64,000 bases of DNA from Triglochin maritima (lineage: Eukaryota; Streptophyta; Magnoliopsida; Alismatales; Juncaginaceae). A model generated the notes under the pieces. The model did not search any database. It saw only the letters and a program-made list of their open reading frames with translations, and was not told the origin of the DNA. Where the stretch lies: contig OY821775.1 in the NCBI GenBank assembly GCA_963682175.1, forward strand, positions 15,720,501-15,784,500. The letters run 5' to 3'. Of this stretch, positions 1 to 10,311 are shown piece by piece (within the stretch, counting starts at the first letter, position 1; each line of letters opens with the position of its first letter). Position numbers and translations under genes: made by a program.

Positions 1-767
1 CGGTCGACCCGTTCTGGACAGATTTGCAGCCCGATTTTCTACTTTGTGTATCTTACACAAAACCCAACCAAATCTATCCCCAACGGCTAGAATACCTTAG
101 GAGCTTATAAATAGAGGATCAAGACATGTTGTTAACACAACTCTCAAACTTCCAATTGTCCAATTCAATAGAGAGAAGATCTCAATCCTCAAAGCTCCCA
201 ATCTCACTCCATAAGCCTAAATCCACACTTAGTGATCATATCCTCATCCAACTCAAGTGTGCTTAATTAGAGAGTGAGTTCCACTCAAGTTACATTTGTT
301 GTCAAGAGATCAAAGTGTAGGATTTCATGTTTCATTATGCATATATATTTTTCGAATTTTTATGCATAATAAGGATCAATTTATAATTTTCTACGATTTA
401 TTTCATGCATGCATCAATTTGTTTCAATAACTTTATTAAAACAAATATGAGACTCCGAAATTCGTACCTAGAAGTTCTCTAAAACTTCTTGATGATCCGG
501 AGATGTTGAGGATGCTTGTCGCTGCGCCGAATGCCTCCGAGTATTCACCAAACTCTAAACAAGATCGGAGAGAGGGAAGCTAGTCTCTCAATCTCCGATA
601 GGGTTTAGAATCTAATTACTAACCCCTCTTTAGTTCCCTTGAGAAGATGATCTCTGAAGAACTAAAACTAAACTTAAGAATTAAGGAATTTTCGTGGAGA
701 ATTATGGAGAGAGAATTTTGCACAAGAAAATAATGAATGAAATTAATGAGGTAATGAGATAAACTTG

Positions 768-775
768 TATTTATA
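768..775 (-). promoter_or_regulatory. LTR TATA box (S1)
   Basis: TATAAATA on the minus strand. It lies about 180 bp downstream, in LTR orientation, of the motif array at 955-1185, so the array occupies the usual U3 enhancer position. Confidence 0.5.
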
Positions 776-954
776 AGTTCTCTCCAAATTACCTATTCAT
801 GTGTGACCTCTTGCCCATGATTTCATGCAAACTTCCATCTAACCATCCATTATTTGCCAACAAATAATCTTAGCCACGAATTAAATCAATTATGGACCAA
901 TTCCATGCATGATCTAATTAATTCTTAAATTAATTCTGCATAAAACCGTCTGGC

Positions 955-1185
955 TGGTCGACCGTTTGCGAGGTCCGGTCGACCGCTTAGACTGAGTTTC
1001 GGTCGACCGTTCGACATTCGGTCGACCGCTCTCAACAGTAGAATATTTCATCGCAATGTTCGGTCGACCGACCGATATATTCGGTCGACCGTTCCGAACA
1101 GACGAAAATTCCCTGTTATCGGTCGAGACGCTTCCGGTCTACCGTGCACCTATCGGTCGACCGTTTACTGTTGTTCAATCGACCG
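955..1185. promoter_or_regulatory. CGGTNNACCG dyad array (S1 LTR)
   Basis: Exact CGGTCGACCG starts at 976, 1000, 1019, 1061, 1082 and 1154. CGGTCTACCG starts at 1135, and single-mismatch or partial copies lie at 955, 1120 and 1176. Steps between neighbours are about 15-24 bp, or close to twice that (42 and 38). The bases between motifs are not conserved, so this is not a simple satellite. It behaves like a row of phased binding sites. Confidence 0.7.
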
Positions 1186-2755
1186 GTTGTGCACTATTTT
1201 GCAGAATTGTCAAATTTCGGTTTAACCCTACAAAATTTGACATTTCGGGATTAGTAGTAAATTCACAACTTATGTAACATATTATCCTATGTAATGATTA
1301 ATCATTACACCCCATAATATTTACATCACATATGAATTTAATTTAGATTCTAACTATGTTATTAATCACAATATAATTTTGATTTTGCTTGTTCACCCCA
1401 TGTGTCATATTTTCAACATGAAACCTGACACATCCTATGAACTCAAATCTCTATTTCTTGTTTCCCAGTTTTGTGGTGTGACCTATAGGAGGATCTAAAC
1501 TAAGTTGGCAGTGATATTAAGAACTTAATATCACAAGCTATAAGCGGTATCTAGCTACACATTATAGCTCCCAATTAGTTAGATGTCTTAATTCCACTCG
1601 AACCAAAACCCGATCCAAATAGTGATGGAGTGCACCACTTGTGTCCGTCCCTTGCCTCATGATATTAAGAATACACACAAAGTAGTATTGTGTCATCTTT
1701 GCATTAGTATTCATTTTTTGATCTCTTTAAGCTAGTTATAAATATGTGACTTAACTCAAATCACATTGTGCACATTATAACTTTTTTTTATCAAGGGGCC
1801 CACTAATATCATCACTCAATTAAGAGGGGCAATGATAATCTTTTGACTAACTATCTTCTCCAACAAAAGTTGTACTTAACCAACCAATGCCTTTACACTA
1901 CACTTATCGATAGCTCAAGACACTAGTCTAATCAAGCATTTCTTAAGTGATTGGATATAAGTCTCATATCAAAGGACCATAGACACAGTAAAATATTAAT
2001 GACACAGAAACACATTTCTATAATATTTTACTTATTAGGTCTATTCAGTATACAAAAGTAATATTTTCCTCTTTTGCATACCCGTGTTGTCACTTACTTG
2101 TAGAGCTACAATGATCTATGACCAACACGACAATCTTAACTCGGTAATAAATGTCCCATGTTTATTACCATGATTGCAAATATCTTTTGTTTTATGTAAA
2201 CTATTATCTTTTAGAGCTCTACGGTTAAGGACCAAGAGTCTCTTCCTTAACACTTCTAAAAGACGAATAACATAAACAAGGAACAAAATGATTTCTCATT
2301 CAATTCATAATAATTGACATTTAAAAGTAAAACTTTTAGAACACATTCCCTTCACAAGGGTCTTGGTGAAAGCCCAAGACACAAGTATAGACTTCGGTGA
2401 GAGCCCGAAGTGATCCTTCTCGGATTGTGAGAAGAGGATTCCAAGCTTGGCGATGGTTGTTCGCGAGTTTGACGGTTGTAAGACGTTGTCTCCCGGCCTG
2501 AAACGGAGAGCGGATAGTGAAGTCATAGGCGGAGCTCGCGGAGTCGAGCGGAGCTTGCAAGAGAGGACTAGGACCCAGGTGGGGTGCCGAACCTCTATAA
2601 AATCCCCCGTGTCATTGTGGTTTGCATTATCTTCCTCTACTTGCTTGTTTAGTTTTAATTTCCGCTGCATTTCTTTGATTGTCTAAGCAAGTAGGTAATT
2701 AGCATTAAATTGTTAATCAGAGTTTGTGGACCCATAACCCACACGATCCTACATT

Positions 2756-2767
2756 TGGTATCAGAGC
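2756..2767 (+). other. Primer-binding site of Cop1
   Basis: TGGTATCAGAGC, the standard Copia site complementary to the 3' end of initiator methionine tRNA. It begins three bases after the 5' LTR end (CCTACA, 2753). Confidence 0.9.
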
Positions 2768-2806
2768 CTTGTTAGCTAAATTTCATTACTTTACCGTAAT
2801 TTTAGC

Positions 2807-4462
2807 ATGGCTTCAACATCTAATCACATAGAGGGTTTATGCACCACAAGGCCTCCTTTGCTTAATGGGTCAAACTATGATTATTGGAAAAATAGGATGA
2901 AAATCTTTTTAATATCAAATGACCTTAAGTATTGGAAATTCATTCAAAATCCATACATACCCCCAAATGAAGATGAGTTAGATTCTCTATCTAGGGCTCA
3001 AATGAAAGAAATTGAAATGAATTCAAAAACCATGAACATTCTTTATTGTGGCCTTAATGAGGGAGAATACAATAGAATTAGGGGTTGTGAAAGTGCAAAT
3101 GAAATATGGCATAGGTTACAAATGCATCATGAGGGTGATAGTAAAACTAAAGAAACTAGGATAAGTCTCCTCATGCATAAATATGAAATATTTTCTATGC
3201 AAATCGGTGAGAGCATAAGCGACATGAACACTCGCTTCACCGATATTACTAACTCTCTTTTGATTCTAGGAATAAGGAAAAATGAAGGAGAGATGACTCG
3301 AAAATTCCTCCGGTCATTGAGCAATGATTGAGAAGACAAGGTCGTTGCAATTGAAGAATCGCACGATCTTTCCAAATTGAAGATGGAGGAACTCATTGGA
3401 AATCTCATGGCCTATGAGCTTCGATTGAGTCATCGAAAGGAGAAGGAAGCTTCCAAGAAAAACTCCACGGTGGCATTGCATGCAAACTTTGATGAGCCAA
3501 GGAGAGTGGAAGAAGAGGACATTGAGGTCCTTGCCCAAGACTTCTTCAAATACCTCAAGAGGGATAAGGGAGAAAAGAATGAAAGAAGAGGTAGAAGAAG
3601 TGAGAAAAGAGAAAAAGAAAAGGAGGAGGAAAGTGAAAATGGGAGAAAAGAGAGGGAGAAGAAAAATGAGAGAAGAGATAGGAGAAGAGAAAAGGAGAAG
3701 AGGGAGAGGAAAGAAAGGAAGGAGGAAGCTCACAAAGCCACTTGGGATGACTCTTCATCTCCATCATCATCATCCACTTCCTTGCAAAGTAGAAAAGAGG
3801 TTGCCCATTCATGCTTCATGGCCATTGAAGATGAACAAAATGAGGTAGCTTCTAACTCCTCTAAATCTTATTCCACTAGAAGTAATTCATCTTCAAGTAA
3901 ATCATATTCTAGTGCAAGCTCTAAATCTAATGCTAATGATGAATCATATACACATGATGAGCTACAAAATGCATTTCATGATTTAGTTAAACAATATGAG
4001 ATCATTTGTGAAAAGAACAAAAATGCTAGAAAAACTATAAATGATCTCAAATGCCAACTTGAATTAATCATGAATGAAAAGAATGAGGTGGTTGCTAGAC
4101 TTGAATCAAATAAATCATCACTTGCTAGTCTAAGTAAAACACCGAATGTTGATGAACATTTAGATCTCAGAGCTTCAAATATGCAATTAAGGAAAGATCT
4201 AGAAATGTTAACTAAAGGAACAAAAATGCTTGATATGCTTTTAAGTAGTCAAAGACAATCCTTAGCTAAACATGGTTTAGGATACAATGTGCATTTGAAA
4301 AATCATGTATCTCATACTACTTTAAATGGCAAGCATTTATTTGTTAAGTCTAGTTCCTCAAGTGTGTGGGCACCCAAAACCAAAATGGTTTGGATCCCAA
4401 AAGCTAATGTTCAAGGACCCAAAGTTGTTTGGGTACCTAAATCTACACTTGTAGGAGCTTGA
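2807..4462 (+). pseudogene. Copia gag of Cop1, 551 residues with one internal stop
   Basis: The reading frame is open from the ATG at 2807 to the stop at 4462, except for one TGA at 3329-3331 (codon 175). The frame is kept on both sides, so only one base separates it from an open gag. The N-terminus shows the DUF4219/UBN2 signature of Copia gags (a GSNYDYWKNRM block near residue 22, then IWHRLQMHHEG near 105). Residues about 255-310 are an extremely charged Lys/Glu/Arg stretch that is likely helical or coiled-coil. It is followed by a Ser-rich stretch and a repeated Trp-Val/Ile-Pro-Lys motif before the C-terminal LVGA. The CCHC zinc knuckle expected just before that point is missing. The minus-strand copy at 55133-56786 has the same architecture and the same C-terminus, so the short gag is a family property and not a local deletion. 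Confidence 0.85.
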
Positions 4463-5071
4463 GGAGGAGATTGGTGGTGACCGGGTGAGCCAAAGCATCG
4501 AATTCGAATCCGGTTGCATCACCAAGTCAAGATTGGAGCTAATTCAAGACTCAAGTTGGTATAAAATTTCTATCTTTGAATTTTCTGAAAAATTAGCTCT
4601 AATCTAGTCTATATGCTTAATTGTCATATCTTTAGAAGTTTAATTCATTGCAAATCATTAACCCTATTCATTGCAAATCATATATCACATCCATTGATTA
4701 TAAATGTCAAATTTTGAATGGATGTTAGAATAAGGCTTGAGTAGAAACTTAAATGAACTTAACTTGAATCATACTCTTAGTTTCCATATAGCCTTATTGA
4801 TAGGGGGAGCTTAAATGTTATATCTTTTATTAGTGTAATGAAGTGCAAAATTTAGGGGGAGCAACTTCATTACAAGACATCCAAATTTTATGCTTAAAGT
4901 CATAATTATTTTTGTTTTTGATGGATGTCAAAGGGGGAGAGATAATTAAAGGGGAGCTACTTGAAAATTGGTTAAAATTGAACAAAAACTATGCACATCC
5001 ATAGGGAGAGCATTTATATGCATAGTTTACACTTAAAATTTTCAAGTATTAAGATATAGGTTGTCATCATC

Positions 5072-5084
5072 AAAAAAGGGGAGA
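5072..5084 (+). other. Polypurine tract of Cop1
   Basis: AAAAAAGGGGAGA directly abuts the 3' LTR, which begins with TGTTGG at 5086. Similar purine runs at about 4802, 4856, 4931 and 4950 give the 3' non-coding region a repeated polypurine character. Confidence 0.8.
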
Positions 5085-5463
5085 TTGTTGGCTTTTTGGC
5101 CTTAATCCTTGTTTTGATGATTTAATCAACCTAATCTTAATCATAAGTAATGTAGAGTACCAAACATATTGCATTGCATATATATTGCATGTGCTAACCT
5201 CTACAGGTGATCAAGACTCATGGAAGGAAGGAAATCAAGTCAAGATTTGTAATAAAGCAATATGAAGACTTGTAATCTTGATTTTATTTTGAGTCTTAGG
5301 AACATGTGTAAATTGAGCATACAAGAGCTAAATACATTTCACATACACACTAGGTTCCTTAGAGAAGTCACACACAAAATTTCACCTTATTTGGACTTCA
5401 TTAGATCACCCAAACCTTAGTCGGAAATCACTTAAAACCTAAACCCAGAATTCCTGTGTGAAC

Positions 5464-5902
5464 CGGTCGACCGAACCGGTTCTCAGTTCGACCGGTTTAT
5501 AACAGACTCTCCACAGTGATATTACTAAACTCTACCAGTCGACCGGTTCTACCTTTTTGGTCGACCGATCCTGGATTTTATTATGGTCGTTACCTTTGTC
5601 GTATTCCTATAACAGTCGTATTCGTATAAAACAAACTTAACCCCAAAATACATTCGGTAACCGGTCGAACGACGACCTTGTTTCGGTCGACCGGTTGAAC
5701 ACTTATTATATCCCTGCTATCGGTCGACACACTCTTCGTTCGACCGATTCAACTTTGTCTCAACCAAATCCCCTTAACGGTCGACTGCCCCATACTTTGG
5801 TTCGACCGATTCACTTAAGTAGAGTTAAGTTCTAGCTCGTTTGTCCGACCGAATATTCTTTTGTTCGACTGTTCTCCTTGAAATCAAGTGAACGGTCGAC
5901 CG
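5464..5902. promoter_or_regulatory. CGGTNNACCG dyad array (Cop1 3' LTR)
   Basis: Exact CGGTCGACCG lies at 5464, 5684 and 5893. Near copies lie at 5485, 5536, 5558, 5662, 5721, 5737, 5778 and 5799. The last one ends about 95 bp upstream of TATAAATA at 5998. The surrounding sequence is not alignable by eye with the S1 array. Confidence 0.65.
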
Positions 5903-5997
5903 GTTCTGGACAGATTTGCAGCCCGATTTTCTGCTTTGTGTATCTTACACAAAACCCAACCAAATTTATCCCCAACGGCTAGAATACCTTAGGAGCT

Positions 5998-6005
5998 TAT
6001 AAATA
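5998..6005 (+). promoter_or_regulatory. LTR TATA box (Cop1)
   Basis: TATAAATA, preceded by AGGAGCT. It is kept in the Cop1 5' LTR (about 105-115) and on the minus strand at 43599-43592 and 53541-53534. Confidence 0.55.
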
Positions 6006-6601
6006 GAGGATCAAGACATGTTGTTAACACAACTCTCAAACTTCCAATTGTCCAATTCAATCGAGAGAAGCTCTCAATCCTCAAAGCTCCCAATCTCACT
6101 CCATAAGCCTAAATCCACACTTAGTGATCATATCCTCATCCAACTCAAGTGTGCTCAATTAGAGAGTGAGTTCCACTCAAGTTACATTTGTTGTCAAGAG
6201 AGCAAGGGTCTTGGTGAAAGCCCAAGACACAAGTATAGACTTCGGTGAGAGCCCGAAGTAATCCTTCTCGGATTGTGAGAAGAGGATTCCAAGCTCGGCG
6301 AGGGTTGTTCGCGAGTTTGACGGTTGTAAGGCGTTGTCTCCCGACCCGAAACGGGGAGCGGATAGTGAAGTCGTTGGCAGAGCTCGCAGAGTCGAGCAGA
6401 GCTTGCAAGAGTGAACTAGGACCCTGGTGGGGTGCCGAACCTCTATAAAATCCCCCCTGTCATTGTGGTTTGCATTATCTTCCTCTACTTGCTTGTTTAG
6501 TTTTAATTTCCGCTGCATTTCTTTGATTGTCTAAGCAAGTAGGTAATTAGCATTAAATTGTTAATTAGGGTTTGTGGACCCATAACCCACACGATCCTAC
6601 A

Positions 6602-7817
6602 CATGAGACCAGACGGTCATACAATCACAAACTACCAAAGCCACTGTGATTTTTCGGTCGAACAAACACGCCCAAACGGTCGATTGTTTCTAGACTAGAA
6701 AGCTACTGGAAGTTTTTGGTCGGATAGCACTTCATGTCAGCTGACCGATTACTACCAAGAAAAGTTTCTGGAAGTTTTCGGTCGAACTTCAACCGGTCGA
6801 CCGATCACTACCAAGAAGAGTTCGTGGAAGCTCCTGGAAGTTTCTGGTCGACCAGCCACATCTATTCGGTCGACCAATCACATACGCAACAACTACTGTG
6901 AGTTTCCAGTCGACCGGTCTTCGAAAACATCCAACCATTTTTGACCGATTTTGCTTTTATCAAATTTTGGATTAACATCCAACAAAATTCGATCTTTGGG
7001 GTTTTTAGCAAATTTATATGTTATGTAATATATTATCATATGTAATGTCAAAACATTACACCCCATAATACATACATCTCATATGAATTTATTTATAATT
7101 CTAACTATGTCATTTTCATGACAGATTGATTGCCTCGTGATATTAAGAGTATGTACAAAGTAGAATTGTGTGTATTATATATTCATTTGTTGATCTCTTA
7201 AGCTAATTATAAATATGTAACTTAATACAAGACACATTGTGCACATTATAATTTTACTTTATCAAGGGGTTAACTAATATCATCACTTAAGTAAAAAGGG
7301 ACAATGATAATCTTTTGACGAACTATTTTTCCAGCACAAGTCGTGTTTGACCAACTATCGTCTTTATCACAATGCTCATTTATAGCTTTTGACAATAATC
7401 AAATTAAACGCTTCCTATGTGAAAAGATATAAGTCTCATATCTTAGGATTCAAGACGCAGTGGAACATTAATGACACAATTCCATAATATTTCACCTGCT
7501 ATGTCTATTCAATATATATAAGTAACTATTTTCCTGTTTTATACACTCGTGTCGTTAAATATTTGTAGAGCTACAATACTCTTTAACCAACACAATAATC
7601 TTATCTCGGTAATTAATGTTCCACGTCAATTACCGTGATTGTGAATATCTTTTGATTTATGTAACCAATATCTTTTAGAGCTCTATAGTTAATGACCAAG
7701 AGTTTCTTCCTTAACACTTCTAAAAGACGAATACATTAATCAAGGAACAAAATATTTGCACATTCAATTCATAATAATTGACATATAAAAGAATACTTTT
7801 AGAAGACATTCCCTTCA
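6602..7817 (-). repeat. LTR S2, older copy of the S1 family, split by Cop1
   Basis: It aligns with S1 from about 945 to 2354, ending in the same CCCTTCA. The rest lies to the left of the window, beyond Cop1. It carries a decayed dyad array at 6655-6921 (exact copy at 6794). It is more diverged than S1 or S3, as expected for the oldest layer. Confidence 0.8.
6655..6921. promoter_or_regulatory. Decayed CGGTNNACCG array (S2)
   Basis: One exact CGGTCGACCG lies at 6794. Variants such as CGGTCGAAC, TGGTCGACCA, CGGTCGACCA and CAGTCGACCG lie around 6655, 6678, 6778, 6842, 6866 and 6905. Confidence 0.55.
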
Positions 7818-8640
7818 CATTGTCCCACAACACCCACCTCTTGCCACAAAACATAAGTTGGTTTGTGCCATATATTGCCACAAAACAAAAGTTGGTTTAT
7901 GTTATGGTAGTAGACTTATGTGTACATAACCCACTCCAACATTCTTATGTTAGGCAATGTGAGACTATTATTGGGGTGCTACATGATTTCACCGACGGAC
8001 GATATCTGTTGGTGTATGTCACTATCCGTCAGTGTACATGAATACCGAGGAATATACCTACCGTCGGTGTTGCCGGCATTGGTGGTTCGTTACTCCGACG
8101 GATAAATGTCCTCGGTTTTAATTTTTACGTAAAATTTCCGCTAAATTTTTATACCTTGTTTCATCATAGTGAAGAACATCGAAGGGGCAACACTGATGGA
8201 CATCTGTCTATGTAGGATACACCGACTAATACTTCTTCCTCAGTAGCACCGACGAATGACGACTTACGTTGGCGAAACCCTTCTGTCGGGGAATTTTGTG
8301 GGTAACCTTCACTGACGGATATGTTCTATCAGTGTAGATTACCCAACAAACCCCTAACTTTACACCGAAGGATATGTACCGTCAGTGTAATCCATTCCAG
8401 AACCAAGAAAAAGACAATTGATTCTTTCTCGGTTTTGATTCCCATGATCAAAAGAAGTAATATTTTTCATCATTCCGTCACAACACATTCATTCATTCTT
8501 CCACAAACATATAAACATAAAAACTTATATATGCATTCATCTAAAAAACCCATTCAAACAACAGATTCCCTACACATAAGTTATGTTAGGCGATGTGGGA
8601 CTATTATTGGGGTGTTAAAATTTCTCCCGCTCTTGTAAGT
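7818..8640. mobile_element. Decayed DNA-transposon debris with ACCGACGG repeats
   Basis: Short direct and inverted copies of CCGACGGA, CCGTCAGTG and CACTGACGGATAT lie around 7990-8110 and 8220-8390. That is the pattern of subterminal repeats in CACTA or Mutator-type non-autonomous elements. I found no clean terminal inverted repeats. A block reading CAACATTCTTATGTTAGG...ATTATTGGGGTG (7937-7982) recurs at 8580-8618 and 14135-14180. Confidence 0.4.
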
Positions 8641-9115
8641 TATATCTTCCTCCATGTGTTGGTCTACATCTCTTCCAAAATCCTTTTACATTAATAAAAC
8701 TCATCTAGTGGTTGTCTAAAATGATAGATATATAGAGATACATAATACTCAGGACCGTTCCTTGACATATTCATGTTGATTTGTCTCTTCAGCACGAAGA
8801 TGTCAAAAAGCAGTCCTGAGTATTGTAAATTGTGCTTGTATTGTAGATTAACTACCAAGACTTCTTCTTGTTGGTTCATTCTTTGTAAACAACATAGGAT
8901 AACCTTGGTCTCCCTAGTAGAGAACACGATTTATTTCTAATTCCATATCTTTGATTTATTAACAATTCCATCTCTTTCAAGCATGCATATTGTTCAATTT
9001 TCGACTCCTAATTCTTTCACTTCTTTCATGCACACAGATAGTTTGACTATTGGAGAACCATGAACATGCATAACCCTTTCTCTATTGACTATGTAAGGAA
9101 AATTAAAAGCTTACA
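8580..9115. repeat. Dispersed repeat R, copy 1 (contains an 81-nt hairpin)
   Basis: It shares long collinear stretches with 14135-14480 and 12095-12340. Markers are a run ending TATTGTAGATTAAC, the phrase ACACAGATAGTTTGA, and the hairpin at 8744-8824. Its last 70 bp (9045-9115) recur in reverse complement at 59745-59817. No coding potential is seen. Confidence 0.65.
8744..8824. ncRNA. Candidate miRNA-like hairpin, copy A
   Basis: The arms are AATACTCAGGAC...TTCATGTTG and CAGCACGAAGATG...GTCCTGAGTATT. They pair over about 33 of 35 positions with a few mismatches around an 11-nt loop (ATTTGTCTCTT). This size and regularity suit a plant miRNA precursor or a small foldback element. A second copy at 14294-14374 keeps the pairing although several bases differ. 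No transcription evidence is available. Confidence 0.35.
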
Positions 9116-10311
9116 GGATGAACTAATGAAACGACATCTGATAACTCAAGGTTGCACGAGATTTCATACATAAACAAAGATTTTGCCTGTACTTATGTTA
9201 CGACCCTCCCATGAAACCACTTGTTGTCGTTTGAGGAAGATGTTAAAAGGTTCATTACATTAACTGAGTGCAAAAAAAAATTGTAAAAGTAAATTATGAT
9301 TCTCTTTTATTTTGGTTTTTCAAGGGATCAAAAAGTTGTGGCGATGTGGTATATCAATATTAGCACCCTATTATCACAATTATATTGTAATATTTACTTT
9401 ATTTCTTTGTAAGTAAATCATAGTTGGTCAATTTTGTGAAATAAAAAGTGCTAAGTCAAATGGGCAAATGGCTTACCCAAGCAATTTAATACAAGATTAC
9501 CACTTTTCAACAAAACATAAACGATTCTTTGTAGGAATAAAAGCACAGTTTTCAAGGAATAAAAGTCATCCTTCACAAAAGTCCCACACATTGACAAAAG
9601 TAATGATTCTGTCTTCGTGTACACTTTCTTCCACATGTCTTCGTGTACACATGTCTACATCAAGACATGTATTATTGCGGCAAATTAAATGTTGTTGCTG
9701 AACTCGTTGTTGGGTAACCGAGACCAAGGTTGAATCCTATCAAAAAAGATATGAGTTAGGTTGAGACTATGGTTAGGCTTGCGGTTTGACTTCTGGAAGT
9801 TGCAACATTTTGATAATGACAAATTGTTTGATGATAGTAAGTTTCGGATTTTATTAATAATCTTAGTTAGACAATACTCCATTATTTTGCATATACTCCT
9901 GTATATCACACAAAAATTAGTAGGTGAATAAGTGCAATTTTTGTTGTTATTCCTATTTGGTGAGGAGAAGTCTTTGGTGTCTTAGTTCAAGCTAACCAAA
10001 ATCAATATGAAAAGTTATGAATCTACTTACGCAAACTGACATTGAACTTCCATAAATATACAAAATATTATCTTAGATATTAAATCTGGAAATATTCAAA
10101 CATCAAACAAAAGCTATGAGATCCCAAACAAGATAAAGTTTCATGACATACCATGTAATCCATGCTCATGTAACGATAGAGATAAACAACATTTATTTAG
10201 TAGTATCGGAAGCTTTAGGAGTGGTCTCAACATTAAGATGTGGTTCAACAAACACCACTTATTTATGTAAATAGTAAGATCCCACGTGCACATCACACAC
10301 TTCTGCGCTGC
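9116..10311. other. AT-rich intergenic stretch
   Basis: No gene, element end or repeat was recognised here apart from the flanking repeat R. Short open frames are not protein-like. Confidence 0.5.

Larger units (their letters stand above)
316..2354 (-). mobile_element. Solo LTR S1, inserted in the 5' LTR of Cop1
   Basis: The element runs TG...CA (TGTAGGATTTC at the left, CCCTTCA at the right). It is flanked by CAAAG (311-315) and CAAGG (2355-2359), a 5-bp target duplication with one mismatch. Removing it restores the Cop1 LTR. It has no internal domain. I place it on the minus strand because a TATAAATA box reads on that strand (775-768) and because the minus-strand 3' end (AATCCTACA) resembles Copia LTR ends elsewhere in the window (GATCCTACA). 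The same family recurs at 6602-7817 and 39244-41416. It carries an array of CGGTCGACCG motifs at 955-1185. Confidence 0.88.
1..6601 (+). mobile_element. Gag-only SIRE-like Copia LTR retrotransposon (Cop1), left end outside the window
   Basis: The order is a partial 5' LTR (1-2753, split by a solo LTR at 316-2354), a primer-binding site (2756-2767), a gag reading frame (2807-4462), about 620 bp of non-coding sequence with several purine-rich runs, a polypurine tract (5072-5084) and a 3' LTR (5086-6601). Positions 1-310 match 5893-6202 and 2355-2753 match 6203-6601, which proves the LTR pair. No protease, integrase, reverse transcriptase or RNase H is present, and the gag lacks a CCHC knuckle. 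The element must therefore have been moved in trans by an autonomous relative. It lies inside an older LTR copy that resumes at 6602. Confidence 0.9.
5086..6601 (+). repeat. 3' LTR of Cop1
   Basis: TGTTGG...CCTACA, about 1.5 kb. It has a TATA box at 5998-6005 and an array of CGGTCGACCG-type dyads at 5464-5902. The first 450 bp match the LTR start of the minus-strand copy (54514 downward) and the end matches 2355-2753. Confidence 0.92.

Noticed and set aside
955..1185. CRISPR-like array (short palindromic repeats with unique spacers)
   Set aside because: Repeats are 10 bp with about 10-bp spacers, sit in LTRs of a plant genome, and no cas genes exist. The similarity is superficial.
3314..3848. 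Minus-strand and alternate-frame open reading frames across the gag Lys/Glu/Arg-rich stretch
   Set aside because: They are shadows of the purine-rich gag coding strand and translate to Leu/Ser/Phe-rich or Arg-rich low-complexity peptides.
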